In this document: positions 25,856 to 39,705 of the stretch, in pieces | How the letters are laid out: each line of letters starts with the position of its first letter | How positions within the stretch are numbered: the stretch's first letter is position 1 | Source: Callaeas wilsoni | Taxonomy: Eukaryota; Chordata; Aves; Passeriformes; Callaeidae | Length of the DNA: 64,000 nucleotides | Direction: 5' to 3' | NCBI GenBank assembly: GCA_013398955.1 | Contig: VWPU01011870.1 | Span: forward strand, 1 to 64,000 | Translations under genes and position numbers: made by a program | The notes under the pieces: model-generated | What the model saw: the letters and a program-made list of their open reading frames with translations, nothing else | Told to the model about the DNA's origin: nothing | Database searches by the model: none

Positions 25856-27060
25856 CAGGAGGCCCTATTTTCACATCCTTGGCATTGATTTGACAACAGG
25901 CAGGTCATTTTTAGCCCTGGTGTTGCTGTCTTACTGGCAGAAAAGTAAGAAGGAACTTATTTTTCAATTTCTTTCGGTTTCAGAAGCCTAGCAATGTTGA
26001 AGTCGGCACTTGCTATACATACAGCCCCCAGGTGACATCACAGCTTTGAGGTTCAATGTGGAACGTGAAGCTATTAGGGTGGGAGGGGAAGAGGGAAGCA
26101 GTAATTTTAAAAATCAGACTGACAGCCAGCATTCTGAATGGCACCCACCAGCAGCTGTCCTGGCTTTGAACTGTAGATGTTTTATTTTCAAAAGTTAGAT
26201 CAGGAGTATAAACTCCCCATCCCACTTTAAGCTTTTTTAATAAAAATTCAAAGTGAAGAGTTGTGATAGCCCTGAGTAAAAGCAATTGAAAGAGCTACAG
26301 TTGGCTACGAATCTTGAGAAAGGAAATTTTCTTGTTAAATTTCCAGCAGCAGTGGAAAGAAAATGAGAAAAGGGAAGGAAAAAAAAAACAGAAAACCTGG
26401 AGTGGTCAAAGGGTCAAGAAGAAAAAGAGGGGGACTAGTTCAGTTTGTTGTTGTCAGAGGACAGACATCGTTACCAGCACATTGAGTGCCACTTGGAGAT
26501 ACAGTAGTACTGCCAACATCAGTACACTCAAGACAGCAAATTCTGTCAGCCCTTGCACCCTCCAATTTTTTAATGAATTGTCCCAATTCGACAAGAAATC
26601 CACAGAGATAGCCTCTATCAGCATTGCCGTTGGCATGTCAGATAAAAGAAGAAATTCCCGCCCCATCTCAGAAGTCAGTCTTGCTTCGTCCTTTCCCACT
26701 CCTCGCAGTGGCTCGTCCAGCACCGAGCAATGTGAGTGATCTGGGCTGGGCACTGCAGATGCCTGTAGGACTGCATGGAATTACACATTCTGGGAGTCAT
26801 GAAGTGGGAATGTGAAGTTTAAATGGACCTAATATCTTCACTGTGAAATACTGTATGCTAAAAAAAGAGAAATAATGAAACCCTAGGGTTATCCCTGTAA
26901 CAACTCCTATTTTTTATTTGAAAAACTTAATCAGGAATTCTTATTACTCCCAAATAGTGTTTTAAAATAAAAACCAATCCCTTCCATCCTGCCTTGGGCA
27001 TACAGTGCTGAACCTTGCAGATGGAAGTCACTCTTGCAGACAGTGCTTCCTAATCCTGCC
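25856..27060. other. Noncoding DNA, no recognised element
   Basis: No gene recognised. Frames of 141 codons (plus, 26314-26739) and 99 codons (minus, 26454-26753) overlap each other head-on, and neither shows a domain. An A/G-rich patch at about 26340-26430 gives the plus-strand frame its lysine-rich start. Confidence 0.55.
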
Positions 27061-27285
27061 AGGAGTTGGAGTGGGGACAAGGAAATCTTCAGGGTAAAAT
27101 AAAGGGAGCAGAGGTCCTGTAGGACAAGAAGATGATGAATTCCAAGGGAGCAAGAAGAGCAAAGCATTAGAGGAAGAGATTCTGAGGTAAGGAAGCAGAA
27201 CAGCAGTGGAGGGAAAAGCCTTATGGGAAAACAGAGTAGCAAGAGAGGTGAGGCATAGCAGAGGAGAGCACAGAGTGGCAGAGCC
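27061..27285. other. Purine-rich tract
   Basis: Over about 225 bp the plus strand is dominated by A and G (words such as GGGAGCAAGAAGAGCAAAG and AGGAAGAGATTCTGAGG). Because of this bias the minus strand reads through as leucine/serine/proline-rich frames of 116-118 codons. Those frames are a composition effect rather than a gene. Purine strand asymmetry can favour triplex or R-loop formation, which is inference. Confidence 0.5.
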
Positions 27286-30200
27286 ACAGGGCCAAATCTG
27301 TAGATAGCTTTTGGAATCCTGGAACCAAAATTGCAGGAAAAGGAGAATAATATAAATGCAGTGAATCGGAGGTGACATTCTATCTAATAAATTATAAAAT
27401 GAAGTTTACAATCAGGAACACTTTCTAAGACAGCCTTTTCCACAAGTCAGAGCTGCAGAACTGTCACAAATTACTTCAGATACTCCTTGTGGTGCTGAGT
27501 CACAGTCTACTCTGTCTAGGTATCCTTCAGTGTCTTTGTATAATATTGAACAGGTTCTTGTACTATGTCCACCGAAAGTTAGAGCTAAATTGAGCAGCTA
27601 GTCCTGGATCAGAGCAGGAAAATTTTCTATTTTCATCTACCCAATTTTCCAAAACTTTACTCTTTAGAGCTGCTGTTTTCTAAGGTTGGGAAACTTCAGT
27701 AAAAATGATTTAAGTTCTTCTATGAAAAGGCATAAAGAAATGTATGTATCTACAAGAAGAAAAAAAATTCCAGCCTTTAGGGGTTCTTTAAACAGATGTG
27801 GAACCAAGCTAACCACCAAAGAAAGATGAATTCTGAACTGAAAATTGACTTTGCTGGTTCCCCATGGAGCCCAGATCATGAGTTTTGACACTCTTGGTTC
27901 CCACTCTGACTTGACTCTAAGTCAAAGATTATATGTGCAGTCATCTTTTGACCTTGTATTTTTGTCCAGTGTTAAACAATGAGTTCCAAAGATCAATTCT
28001 GTCCCTGTACCATATGTACAATTACATAAATGGTTATCTATCTAGATACAGATCTAGACAGGAAGCTAAGGCAGACACCAGCACAGAGATTATAGATAAT
28101 CACTGTTCATTTACTGGTCCCTACCCCCCACAGAACTGTGTAAGTTAATGAGCTCTGAAATATGAGTTTCAAAAAAACTTTCATTTCAATAATATTCTAC
28201 ACCCTCAGGCTCCTATTAAACTTTTTTTGCAACAATAACACCATTCAAACTAACATTCATATGTGAATTACAGTGATACTGCACCCCATGAAAACGGAGA
28301 GAAAATGAAATAGAAAAGAAAGCACAGTGTTCAGTCTGCCAGCTATCTTAGCCACATTCAAATTAATCAGCAACAGCTCCCAAGGACAGGTGAATGGCCC
28401 CCAATAAAACCAGAAACTGCCCAGCCTTCCACAGTATACTTGAAAGGAGCAGCTGGAAAGCAGAAAGATCACAAGATTTATTTCTCATAATTTCTGCCCT
28501 GCTCAAAGTGCAGCAAGCACCAGCCTTCTTGAGGAACTTTCTATCAGATTATTGGTATCATCACTCTCCTAAAGAGGTACACACACACTCCACACTGCTC
28601 ATCATCAGAATTTGCACCAGCAATTCCAGAGTTAGCCTTGCCCCAAAGCCTTTGCGTGACCCACACAGTGGAGACTCATTCACCAAACTGTGCTGTTTCC
28701 AGCTTCACCCTCACTTGCAGTGAAGCAGCTCCAGAGTTGCTACAAACACTGTGCAGAGATCTCCCCCAGGAAATCCCACGCATAAGATTTGCAGAAAGAT
28801 CTGACTCACAAATTTATGCCCAATACAGATGGGTGAAACTTGCCCTCCCAGCTCAAGCAGGGTCTGGTTTTGAAGTCCTCTAGCAACCTGAACAAGTAGG
28901 CTAACACTTCATGAAATTCCAAAAGCTCAGTGGCAATCAGTCAGAAGAGAGTGGTAGGCACTTCTGCGATTCTGGTTAGGCAGCTACTGACACCAACACC
29001 ATTCAGAATGTGGCTGTAGAGCTCTTTAGGAAACCTGCCTTTCATGTTTTGTACATCATTCCTGTGCACACTGATTTGGATGCCTATCCAGGAAAGCTAC
29101 AATCCAACAATATGAGCTTCATGAGTAAAGAAGGCCAAACCCACGACACAAGACCCTTACATACATCAGCCCCACAAAATTTGAATTCCGATCCCAGTCC
29201 AAATATAATCTGAATTCACCTCTACACATCAACATCTGTGCTGGAACTTTTGCTGAAGCCTTGCCATAATGCTGTAAGAAGAATCCAAGATTTCCAAAAG
29301 TGATAAGGGTAAGCCAAGATCACAGACAGAACTGAGATCTGGCCTCTAATTTTTTCCTTGAATTTTAAACCTTCAGGTTACAGGTCTGTTTTGCCTTTGA
29401 GCCAGTAAGGAGTTCTGTGTGGTGACAGGAATTTGAGATGTCTAGTGCTCATCATAGGACCTGGATACTTCTTTCCTATTTTCATTATTTGCCCTTGGAT
29501 CTCTCTGATTCATAGAATAAAGTAAATGAAACTGAAGAGAGTTTTTTAAAGGCCCTGTTATTTCTGTCTCAGCTAATTGTGTAATCCAGTTCTGTGCAAT
29601 AACAATCACATACGTTTTCTGTACGAGGTTCAGCCTTATACACAAAACCTTTTCAACACAGATCTTTTAATATCCCTGTGCCTACACAATTCCAGTGCAA
29701 TCCAACAGAGTGGGCTGGCCAACTCACAACTGGTGGCTGTTGATTTTTTTGTTTGTTTATTTGCAGATCATCAAGAGCATGTGAAGAGTGGGTATGTGTG
29801 AAAAGAACTGCAGACTGAGCAGCTTAAAATTGGATTGCTTGAGCAAAAAAACACTCTTTTCTTGTTCAAAATTGTTCAGGACTGAATCCTGACCTCAAGG
29901 TAAAGCAGAGAAAACTGAATTTGAAAAGGATGGAATCTTCAACTATTTGAAAAAAGGAGCAGCTTCTATTTATAGGAGCAGGTCCTTCTCTTCCAAGGCA
30001 AAGGACACCAGAAACATCGTTCTGCACTGCAGCCCTATAGCTGTTGGCGTAACCTTTGTATCCGCACTGTCTGCAATCAGTCTGATCACCACTGTCTACA
30101 TGTCTTGCCCACCCTATTTCAGAAGTTGTGGTACGCACTGTACAGAGAATTATCTCTCAAGTCGACAGCCCCATGCAGCTGATCTTGTCTGGTTCTGCTG

Positions 30201-30579
30201 GCTTCTGCAAATCCAGGGATTTGAAAGCCTCTCTTCTAATGCTTACCTAGAATAATGGGTGGTCAGAGAAGCACTGTGGCTTGGAGAGAAAAACATAAGA
30301 TGTTAAGTGCTCTTTCTTCCCAGCAAGGCCTGTATTAGCTTTGCAGTGAATAATAATTGTGGTATCCCAGATCAATTACAAGCAAAGGATCTCAAAACTG
30401 AAGCAAGAGGGCATTTTTGGATAAGAAGTCGTGACCAGCCTCAGTGGGCTTCACCTCCATTGGCAGGTGACACAGCATGGAGAGCCCCCTGGGCACAGGG
30501 TACAAACTCTGAGCATCTCCTTTCCTGAGGTAGCAGAGCAATCCAGAGGCTCAGGAGGAAGAGCTGGAGAGCTCAGAAA
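27286..30579. other. Noncoding DNA, no recognised element
   Basis: No gene or interspersed repeat recognised. A short AC run occurs near 28579-28590. Confidence 0.55.
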
Positions 30580-31290
30580 ACCGGCAGTTTCCATCCAGCC
30601 TTGAAGCTCGGCTGTCTCCGGGCAGCCGCTCCGGTGACGTGGGGTGAACCCAGGCCCACAGAGCCACAGCAAGCAAGGTCAGGCTGTCCCCCACATGTCC
30701 AGCCAGTCCTGGTGATTCCTTAGGATTTTAGCTTTTATATTTTCATATATTGGTAATCCTGCAATTCTTTAGTGTATGACTCTGAGCTCCATATAGAGTG
30801 TTAGCTACTGCTTTTCTCATTTTGGTCAGACACAGCAATTCCTCTCCAGGCCTGAGAATCAAGGACACCTCACTGTCTCAGGCCCCGAGAAATGGAAACA
30901 AAAGTGAGTTGGGGGGGAGCAAACTGGGAGAATGGGACTCCACTGCCTGAAGCTGTAATTGGACAATTAACCTCTGATATACAAATGGACAAAACTTATA
31001 TCTGTCCAAAAAACGTGTGACTGTATCCATCTTGGGTGTAGTCTCTGTGAGACTCCCGCACTGCCCAAGGTGTGCCCTGTGAAGGCCTTTCCATAAATCC
31101 CTGCCCTTTATCCTTCCACTCTGTCCAGCCTCTGCTCCAGGGCAGCCTCTCCAAGGCGTCGCTGGAGCCGGAGCTAAGGCAGTGCAAGTGCAACGATTTA
31201 CAGCGCGGACAGTGGGTGAGGCTGCAGAGCGGCCCTGGCACAATTAACCGACTGCCGGAGGGACTCCGGCTCAGCGAGAGCACGTTAATC
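30580..31290. other. CpG clusters in GC-richer block
   Basis: Two CpG clusters stand out from CpG-poor surroundings. At 30580-30650 there are about seven (including CTCCGGGCAGCCGCTCCGG, then TGACGTGGGG). At 31141-31290 there are twelve (including GGCGTCGCTGGAGCCGGAG and CAGCGCGGAC). A TGACGT word at 30636-30641 is a CRE half-site. No exon or promoter is identifiable. The frames here (up to 121 codons, both strands) overlap and look like composition effects. A small regulatory island is possible. Confidence 0.35.
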
Positions 31291-31409
31291 CAGTTCTAAA
31301 GTGCAGGAGTGCTCTAACAGAGCTCTTTAATCAGGTTGAGATGACCTATCAGAAAATGGGAGATGACTGTGGATAAATGGTCCATATGCTGAATACCAAG
31401 GCATTTAAT
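31291..31409. other. Noncoding DNA
   Basis: Composition switches sharply here from the GC-richer CpG block to strongly AT-rich sequence. Nothing is recognised. Confidence 0.5.
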
Positions 31410-31438
31410 GAAAAATTTTCCTAATAGAAAAATTTTCC
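31410..31438. repeat. Direct repeat of GAAAAATTTTCC, 17-bp period
   Basis: GAAAAATTTTCC occurs at 31410-31421 and again, identically, at 31427-31438, separated by TAATA. Each copy contains GGAAAA on the minus strand, the NFAT core word, and the unit is almost palindromic. The surrounding 300 bp is AT-rich with many TAAT words. Binding is inference. Confidence 0.7.
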
Positions 31439-34400
31439 ATGCTCAATATTTTTCATTGACTACTTTTTTACAATTTTACCCGTTTAATAACAACTGTCAT
31501 TAAGTTATTTTCTATGTAATATCAACTGGAAATCATTCATTTCCTGCTCCAAACAGCAATTAATGACAATTATTTTACACAGCACCATGAACTGCTACAG
31601 ATTTTTCAATTTTCCACTCAGCTTCTCTACATAATTTTGTATTTTTTTAGTTCAGTTTCATATATTGGCAACTATTTGAAACAAGAGGCTGAAGTGGTGG
31701 TTTATTCTTTTTTGGCAAAAAAATAATTGAAAAGGCCCAACTATTAAAGCAACAGGAATCTTATTTTAAAAAAAAGAAATAATAAGAAAGATGCATCATT
31801 GTCTTGCTGACTTTGATTTTAACTTAGAGACTGTCAATATTCATAACAGAAAATCCAAGGCAGAGCTGTGTTATACTCCAATGGACATATGGAGGGTTTT
31901 TATGTTACAAATACAAGTTTCTTACATTGTATTGTTCCTGCGACAAGATGGCAGATTTGAGACCCAGGACTGCTTTCTCTCTTGCTGGTAGTAAATGCTA
32001 CATCCTGAAGATTTCTTGATTGCCAGGCCAAGGTCAGAGCTTTGATGTGCAGTGGAGACTGGATCCAAGGAGTGATCCCAGAAAGAGTTTATGCTTTCCT
32101 TTGACTTAGCACTGGTCTAACATGCTCACGGTTGAAGAAGGACCAGCACCACAATTTCCGGAAAGTTTACTTTTTATCCATGAAATTGATTTCATTGTTA
32201 CAGGTAATGGAAAGGAACTTCTGGGTTCTGAACACCAACAAATGTTAGGTTTTAATATAATGAAGACATTTTCATTTTTTTATCAACTTTTTTAGAGAAG
32301 AAACTTATTTTCCTGGTTTGCCGCAGATGGATTTTGTGAATTCTCTTTCACAGCAGTTAATGCTTCCTTGCACTTTACAATCATTAGGTCTGCCCTGATC
32401 TACTGTTGCCTCCTCTAAATCTGCCAGACTTACACCAGGAGCAGAAGAAAATACTCCAGACAATGTCTTATGCAGCAGAGCCTTCAAACTCAACACTTTC
32501 TCCTTAATCCTCATATTTCTTGCAGATTTTCACCCTCAGTACCCAAAATAATGGAAAATCCCTCTTCAGAAAGTTTTTCTAGTCAAATGAAATGATAGAC
32601 CCATATTTTATTCTTGTGGCTGAAGTCCAAAAACACACACACTGTCAATGGTGTTGAATTTAGCATTTTTGTGATAAAGCTCTTTGAGTTCCTTTTCAAA
32701 TAAACATGTACAGCTTTAAATGAATAAATCATGCAAATACATGTTAATGTATACATAAATTAACACAACATAATAAGGAAAATGAAGAAACAAGATTACA
32801 AATTTTCTGCACCTCCAAAATATGAGAGTGATATTTGCTTTAGAAAGAACAAACTCATTTAGAGAAAAAGCTTATATAGATACAAACAAACCCAAATCGC
32901 CAATGAAAGCTAATTTTATGTTCAGCAAAGAAGGAAGATGTGCTTCCCACTACAATAGACAAAACCCAATTAGATTAGGCAAACGTAGAAACACGGAAAC
33001 AAAATTTCACTTAGTAAATAAAATCTCAGAGTTGAATTCTGTTGTCCACTCCATGTTCACAGCCCTCACAAAATGAGTTAGAGATTCTGGGAAACAGCAT
33101 TTATTGTGTATTAAGAATGGGGGAAGTCAAGAGGAGAATCTGCCTCAAAGATCCAACTTCTCAGATAGGCTTTTCATGAAAAGTATTTATTTTCTTGTTC
33201 CTGACTTATTATTTCAGTTTCTCTTTTTCAGCTTTGAATGTCTTTAAATTAAGACCAAAAAAATAGCATTTGGAGAATACTGCTCACAAAACACCACCTC
33301 AACATGAGTGCTCCATACGTACGTCCTCTGCAATGGGATGAATTTTTCCAAGTATTCCCCCTTTGCCTGACCCTGTTCCCAGGACACATTTCAATGGATG
33401 CAGAATTATACATTGCTGAGTGTTTTTTAAATTTCTGCACAGTCCTGGTTTCTGTTATCATTCTTACAGCTGCTGTTATTACTAGAGGTGTCATAAATCT
33501 GTGGTTTGTGAGGTTCCAAAGAACTTCTCTCCTTGTCTAACAGCCACAGACAGTAGTTTTCTAAGATAAACCCAAACTCCAGAACAACGCTGCCAAGTTT
33601 AGAAGAAAAACATCTCCTGATAGATAGCCTACATTGCTGCTTACTGCCACGTATTCGGGGGTTAGTTTATTAATATCAAGTATACTTTGACAAATGATAC
33701 TCGGTTAGCAAAGACCAGGTTTCTGCTGAATTCTGCTTTCCGTTCACAGGAATCAAACAGTATGATAAAGACACCTCACAGCTCAGAAATGTTCAACAGA
33801 AACGTTTGCTTAAATCAGATGTCTTTCACCCTGAGCAACCTTCCTGAGAAGAGCAGAAAATTCAGGCTAAGTCTCCCAGATAGTCATCTGAAGATGGAAG
33901 TTTTTATCACAGTCAAGCAGAGTATAAAGTAAGGACACCGATCTGATGCCTCTCATCTGTCTAATGCATTTGCCAGACCCTTATCACTGCACCTGGATGC
34001 CACAACCGACTCCATTTACCAGTCAGTTTTGATACACGGGCTCATAAGATGATGCTCCACATTACCACTTTAAATATCGGATTGCTTATCTGGAATGACA
34101 GCCCTGTTAGAACCAATTCATTCTTCACAGTGTCCTGGACCTTGGCCCTCTACTTAAGCTGGAGTGAAGCAGAGCAGATTTTTGTTTGCAGTAGCCTTCT
34201 GCCCGCTGGTCCTCTGCCCTTCTCAACATGTCAGCCTTTACACAAATGCATATTTTTATTTTAGGATTCAATTCAGCATCCAAATAGAGCACGTGGAAAA
34301 ATTCTTACTACATGAAATGCTGGTTGCTCAGATTCCGGTCATTTTTCCACACAGTGGTTAAAAAATAAGCACAGCTGAGAACATCCGGCTGCTCTGTCCT

Positions 34401-37400
34401 CCAAATCATCCAGCTTCCAACCACTTCTTCTGGTGAGTCCAAGGCTAATATTGACATGTCAGAAATGCTCAGATATATTTCTCCTTCAGTATAAAGAATA
34501 TGTGATTTCCTGACAGACTTCAGTACAGAACTGTCAACAAAAATATCAGTACAATAAAGCTGCAAAGTTAACAACCCATTCTGTGGTTTCTGGAGATGTC
34601 AGTAGTTATTATAAATGACTTTCCAGTTAATTACCTGTTTTGAAAATTAAGGAGATTGGGGGTTCACAGCTGCTCCAATAAGTAGCTTCAGTGCCCGCCT
34701 CATCCCATTGAGTATGATAAATAATATATTCTCTACCACCCGGACTGCCAGACAGTGGCTGTGTCAAACTCCTCAGAGAGCACACTTTGTCTGCCATGTG
34801 TTATAGGCAACATTTATGACAAAAGTAGAAATTAGATGGTGGTTAATCTTGCTTCTCTGTGTCCCATGTGGGGCACAAGCACAGTTGTAGTGTGGCTTGC
34901 TGGATGACAGTCAGAAAAAATGATCTCAGCAAATTATGTGTACATCAGGATACAGCACAAAGAATGGGCTTAGGAAATTATTTTTGGTGAATTGGGCAAT
35001 GAGGTAGTCTCTTAAAAGAGAAACGAGGTGACAGAAGAGCAAATTTTATTTCCCCTTAAAAAAAAAGCGAGCTTTACATTACAGTTAGATCACAGTGAAG
35101 AAGAATGAAATCATACTGCTCTGGGGTTTTTAATTTGCTTCTTATTGCTGCTTAGGCTATTTAGCTTGCAGATCATAATAAACTCAGTTATAATGACAGC
35201 ACCAAAGATGGATCCAGCTTATAAAAATACTACTAAAGCAATAGCGGTAAGTTCTGCATTTTAGTTCCTGTGAAATGCAAAAGGAACAATTCTTATTTCA
35301 GTTACATGCTTATAAACAAGGTAAATGTGATAGTCACACTGACAAATTAAAGCAAGTGAGATCAGCCCTGGACTCACATTTAGGCTGTCCTCACACTGTA
35401 ACAACACAGGACAGGAATCAAAGTTTTGCCTGAAGAGAAACTCTGAGGGAGTCCTCCGTAAGCCTTACCTGCTTCTAAATGAGATTCGATGCAGCTCACG
35501 AAGTAACTGAAAGTCAACCCCCAGCTGTGACTTCCCTCTGAACACTTTTTTAAATATATAATTATAGCATGAAGATCATAAGAGGTAGCATAAGTTAACA
35601 GAACCATAATTTTCTAAAGGAATTTGTTGGCAAGAGTTACAGATTCCTCACATCAAAGCACAAGGACAGGTAACACTGGTATCACTTCATTCCTCAGCAT
35701 CTCCTGTCCAACGTACATCACACCAAGAAACAGCACCGCTCATGACTAGCAATGTCATCTTTCATTTAGACTCCTGCTTCCAACAAAACCCTGCATTTGT
35801 TTCAAGGAATTGGAAGCTGTGGCTACACTTCGTATTGGAACTGTCCAAACTTCGATGTTTCTGCCCACGGTTGATGCATTTTACTGAAGCAAATAAACAC
35901 ACTGATGGATCTGAACACCACGAGGAGCAGCCTGCACATAACGTGTTCTGTCTAAGACTGAATTAAATGTACAATAATGACTGGTCTGAGAGGTGTTAAC
36001 TCCTCTTGGGAGTTTCTGAGAACTCCTGAGAATTCTTTTAGGAGAAGCAGAATTTTCACTTCACTTTGATGAATCTTTTATTTCATCCCTGATTTTTAAT
36101 GAAATGCAGGAACTTTAACTCCTAAAAGTTGATAACAGCTGGCATCCTTTTGCTTTCATGCTTCACATCTTTTCATTCTTAAGAGCCTTGCCAATCTTGT
36201 TTTGACCCCTCAACTCTGTATTTCTTTCTGTCTGTTTATGCAGTGACTGGTTTATCACCACGGAAGAATAGTCATATAGGAGATCACTTGCTGTATAATA
36301 AACTTAAAACTTAACATTTCTTTCCAGTTCTGTATAGAATACAGTAATTCCCCAAACATTCAGCTTCATATAGGCTAGGCTGGAATAAACAAACCAGCCT
36401 CCTGCATTCTCCTCTGAAGATTTTCAAAGGCTCTACAGCACTCGAATCAGGAATCACATTGATTTTCAGTAAATCCTTTCTCCTAATTCCTCTAAAGCGT
36501 TTCAGAAAACCCCCTGCAAAAAGCCTCAGAAAACATATGTAGTGCAGTCTCAGGGACATGAAATGGAAGGTGATGTTAAAAAATGTTTATATTTGCTATA
36601 CCAATAGCATGCTGACATAAATACCCAACATAAATTTCTCTGTGGGAAGATACAGGGCTACAGGGCTATAGCTTTACTAAAATGGCCTGCTCATTATCAC
36701 GAAATCTATTGATCCATATTCATTAGGTGGAGCTATCTTTGCCTTCACTGGAAAGATCTAGAAATCATATTTTTTTTTCTTTAATTTCACAATACAAGGC
36801 CTTCAGCTAGGATGACAATTTTGGTCTGTAAAACCGTAAATATTTGTCTATTCAAAGGCAGCATTTATCTTACAAAGGCACACATAGCAGTTTTGCCTCT
36901 GACAAGTTCCTTGTTTATTTATTACTCTAATAACAAATAGACTGTCATCCCTGCTGGGCCTCAAAGATGAACTAAATCTGCTGACACAACTGATTGGGAG
37001 CGGCTGCAAATTATTTTATTAAAAACTGTGCAATAGCAGATTCATGGTGGGGAGAGTGTTTAAATCATAATTCTGTTATTGGTCTATATGCTCCATAGTA
37101 ACAACATTCAAAGAAGCCAGAAACACTTTTGTAACCCTCATGTTTATACTGCAGAGTTTGATTTTCATTTTGTCCAAACAGGAGAGAGGCAGTGAAGGGG
37201 AGACAGATTTCTTTTGTGTTGAGTGCTCTGTGTGCACACACACCAAGAGCAAAGCGCAGCATCTTAATTAGATGGGTCCAGAGGCTCCGGCAGACAAGGG
37301 AGAGTGACAGTCACTGGACATGCTTGATAGCTCTCTCTAAAGCAGTGCAGAGACTTTCTGGGAAAAGCAAGACAGATCCATACATCTCCAATCTCGTAGA

Positions 37401-39615
37401 GCTGAGCCAACCAGAACGTGATAGGAAAGGACTAGAAGACGGTGAGGAAAAGATCCTCTGCACAGTGGGGGACAACAGTCCTAAAACACATTATGCCCTA
37501 GCAGGTCACCTGCAGTGCTGGCCTTAAGGCCCTTCAGCCTCTTGGATGGAATGGGCACTGGGGAGAAATCACCTGCCTGACAGTGGTATCTGCCTCCAGA
37601 ACCATGGGCCTGAGGCAGGGCAACCCACCAGAGAGCCACCCAGGGAGCCACTGAGTAGCAACGCCCTCACAATTAGGTAACAGCAACAGTAAAGAGGAAA
37701 ACTGCCTCTTTTAAACTCTTCTAAAGAATTACCACGTGATAGTTCTATTTAGCAGTAGCATTCACAGACCCTTCAAATGCAGGACACAGATGTTTAAATA
37801 TATGAACATCAGGTCTTAAGAAAGAGTTTGTGACACTCATTGTCTTGACTGCCTCCCAGGCTTAATGCCTTCTGGGCTCTTACAAAGGTCTCACCTGGAA
37901 TGAGCTTTTGGAGCACTGGAGATTCAGGAGAGGTGTAAGAGAAAGGCAACAAATTAAAACACATAAAACTAACTCAGCCTTTTTGTACGTCACCTCCTTG
38001 TCCCGCAGCTGCCACTGGGCCTCACAAAGCTGTGCTCTAGAATGAAACCTCTCTTCCCACTTCAGTGCCATAGCAGCTGAACAGCATTCCATCTCCTGGT
38101 CCATGCAACGAGGTGCATCCCCAGCTGACTGCACACCTCTTCTACCTGGCTTTGTTGGTAGGCCGTCCACACCCTCTGCCACACATTTCTGCCTTCTCTA
38201 GTTTGCCAGCTTGGCTACTGTTTCAGCCCAAAAGAGCCAGGCTAGCAGAGATATCACCCACTGAAGTCAAGCCAGGCTGTATGGCAAAGTGAAACATTTG
38301 AGACTGCCATTTCTTCAATGAGAAGAGCACATGTGAGGACAGGGTGATTCTTGCACGCCTGGATGGTTCAGAACCTGGACTGGAGGAACAAAATGCCATA
38401 AAAAGGCTCCTGTGCTGCTTAGCCCTGGTTGGGAGTGAGGGGGAGAGAGACTTGGAGCACCACACTGAGCCAAGGGTGACTGCCTGACTCATGGCCAGGA
38501 CATTTCTGTGCAGAACAAGAGTGAAGCAAGGAGAGGATTGTGCATCAAAAGGGTCTTTTCTGATGACAGAGATTTCCTGGCATAAACCATTAACAATCAA
38601 GGAGGTGCTTAACAGCACAAATAAACATTAACATCACTGAAAATGTTTTTCTAGTCCAGATGTTTCAGTACTTGCAGAGAACTCAGCTGGGAATCTCTGC
38701 ATCCTTTAGTCTTTCTTACATGGATCAAGGTACCCGAACTTTATGGTGGACTCTGCTCAGAGAGGAATGAGGTGGGACTGACCTCCTGGGCACCTTCTCC
38801 CTCTCCATATTTATTGGCTCCTAAGCTGGACAGGTTCTTACCCTGCACTCTGTACTGTAATAGCTGTTGCAGCCATTTGGTCATGTGGTTTGAGGCATTT
38901 CCAAGGAAACCTCTCAGCAATTATTTCTGGAGATGGAAAGCAGTCTTTTAGTATGTCTTACTATCTATTTCACATACTTTATATTATAACAATTTATTCT
39001 GCAATGTGATTACATGTTGGCATAGACTCTGATTAGGGCTTTAAACAGGAACTAGCAGCAGTTATGTTGAATATGTTTTTCATCTGATGATGCACAATAC
39101 CATTGATTGGATGTAGATTATATTCAGCATTAACTCCAGCTATATAAAAATATCACAAAGGAAAGTCTATCTCATGGCACAGAATACTCTTTAATTGCAT
39201 GGATGCTTAGTACATGTTGTGACTTCTGCTTTTTTAGAAAATCCTGTACACAAGAAAAGTCATGCCTGTAACAGAAACATTAATCCAAGAAATTACCAAG
39301 CATTGTTTACTTTTCCTTATAATCTCTGCAGTTTCTTTATTTTCACCCACGCACTGTCATAAACCTAAAGTGATAGGGGAAAAAAATAAAGCTGGATATG
39401 TCATTGTCCAAAGATAAAAGTTTAAAGTTCATCATGTCAAGATTCAGAAAATCTATTAACTGTTTCTTGCTGACTGCAGATGCACTGCAAAGCTCTGATA
39501 ATTTTTTTCTTTTTTTGCTTCATAATACCCCTTGAAACTCATATCTTCACTGCACCTTGTACTTTTGCCATCCTATAGACTCAGAGCATCTTTAACAGAT
39601 CCGTACCCCTTGGAG
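31439..39615. other. Unique AT-rich noncoding DNA
   Basis: Eight kilobases without a recognisable gene or repeat family. Small features are an (AC)5 run at about 32634-32645 and an 8-bp tandem TACAGGGC at 36651-36666. GC-richer patches lie at about 37530-37680 and 38080-38560. Frames reach 131 codons (minus, 38223-38618) but carry no domain I know. Confidence 0.55.
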
Positions 39616-39705
39616 ATGAGAAATGTCACTAAGTGTCCAATTTATTTGCCCATGATCATGGGGCCTGCAGCAGAACAGAACTGAATGAGGACAGGTCTCT
39701 AAGTT
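39616..39705 (-). repeat. MIR-like SINE relic
   Basis: Reading the plus strand, ATGAGAAATGTCACTAAGTG, ATTTGCCCATGATCATGG, CCTGCAGCAGAACAGAACTG and ACAGGTCTCT follow the order of the reverse-complemented MIR core (GATGAGGAAACTGAGG, TTGCCCAAGGTCACAC, GTGGCAGAGC, CCAGGTCT). Divergence is high, so an L2-type source is a fair alternative. Ends are approximate. Confidence 0.5.

Noticed and set aside
27028..27378. Overlapping 116- and 118-codon minus-strand frames
   Set aside because: Produced by the purine bias of the opposite strand; two phases are open at once, which argues against coding.
29290..29345. Possible MIR core (AAGCCAAGATCACAGACAG)
   Set aside because: Only about 40 bp is suggestive and the flanks do not continue the MIR order.
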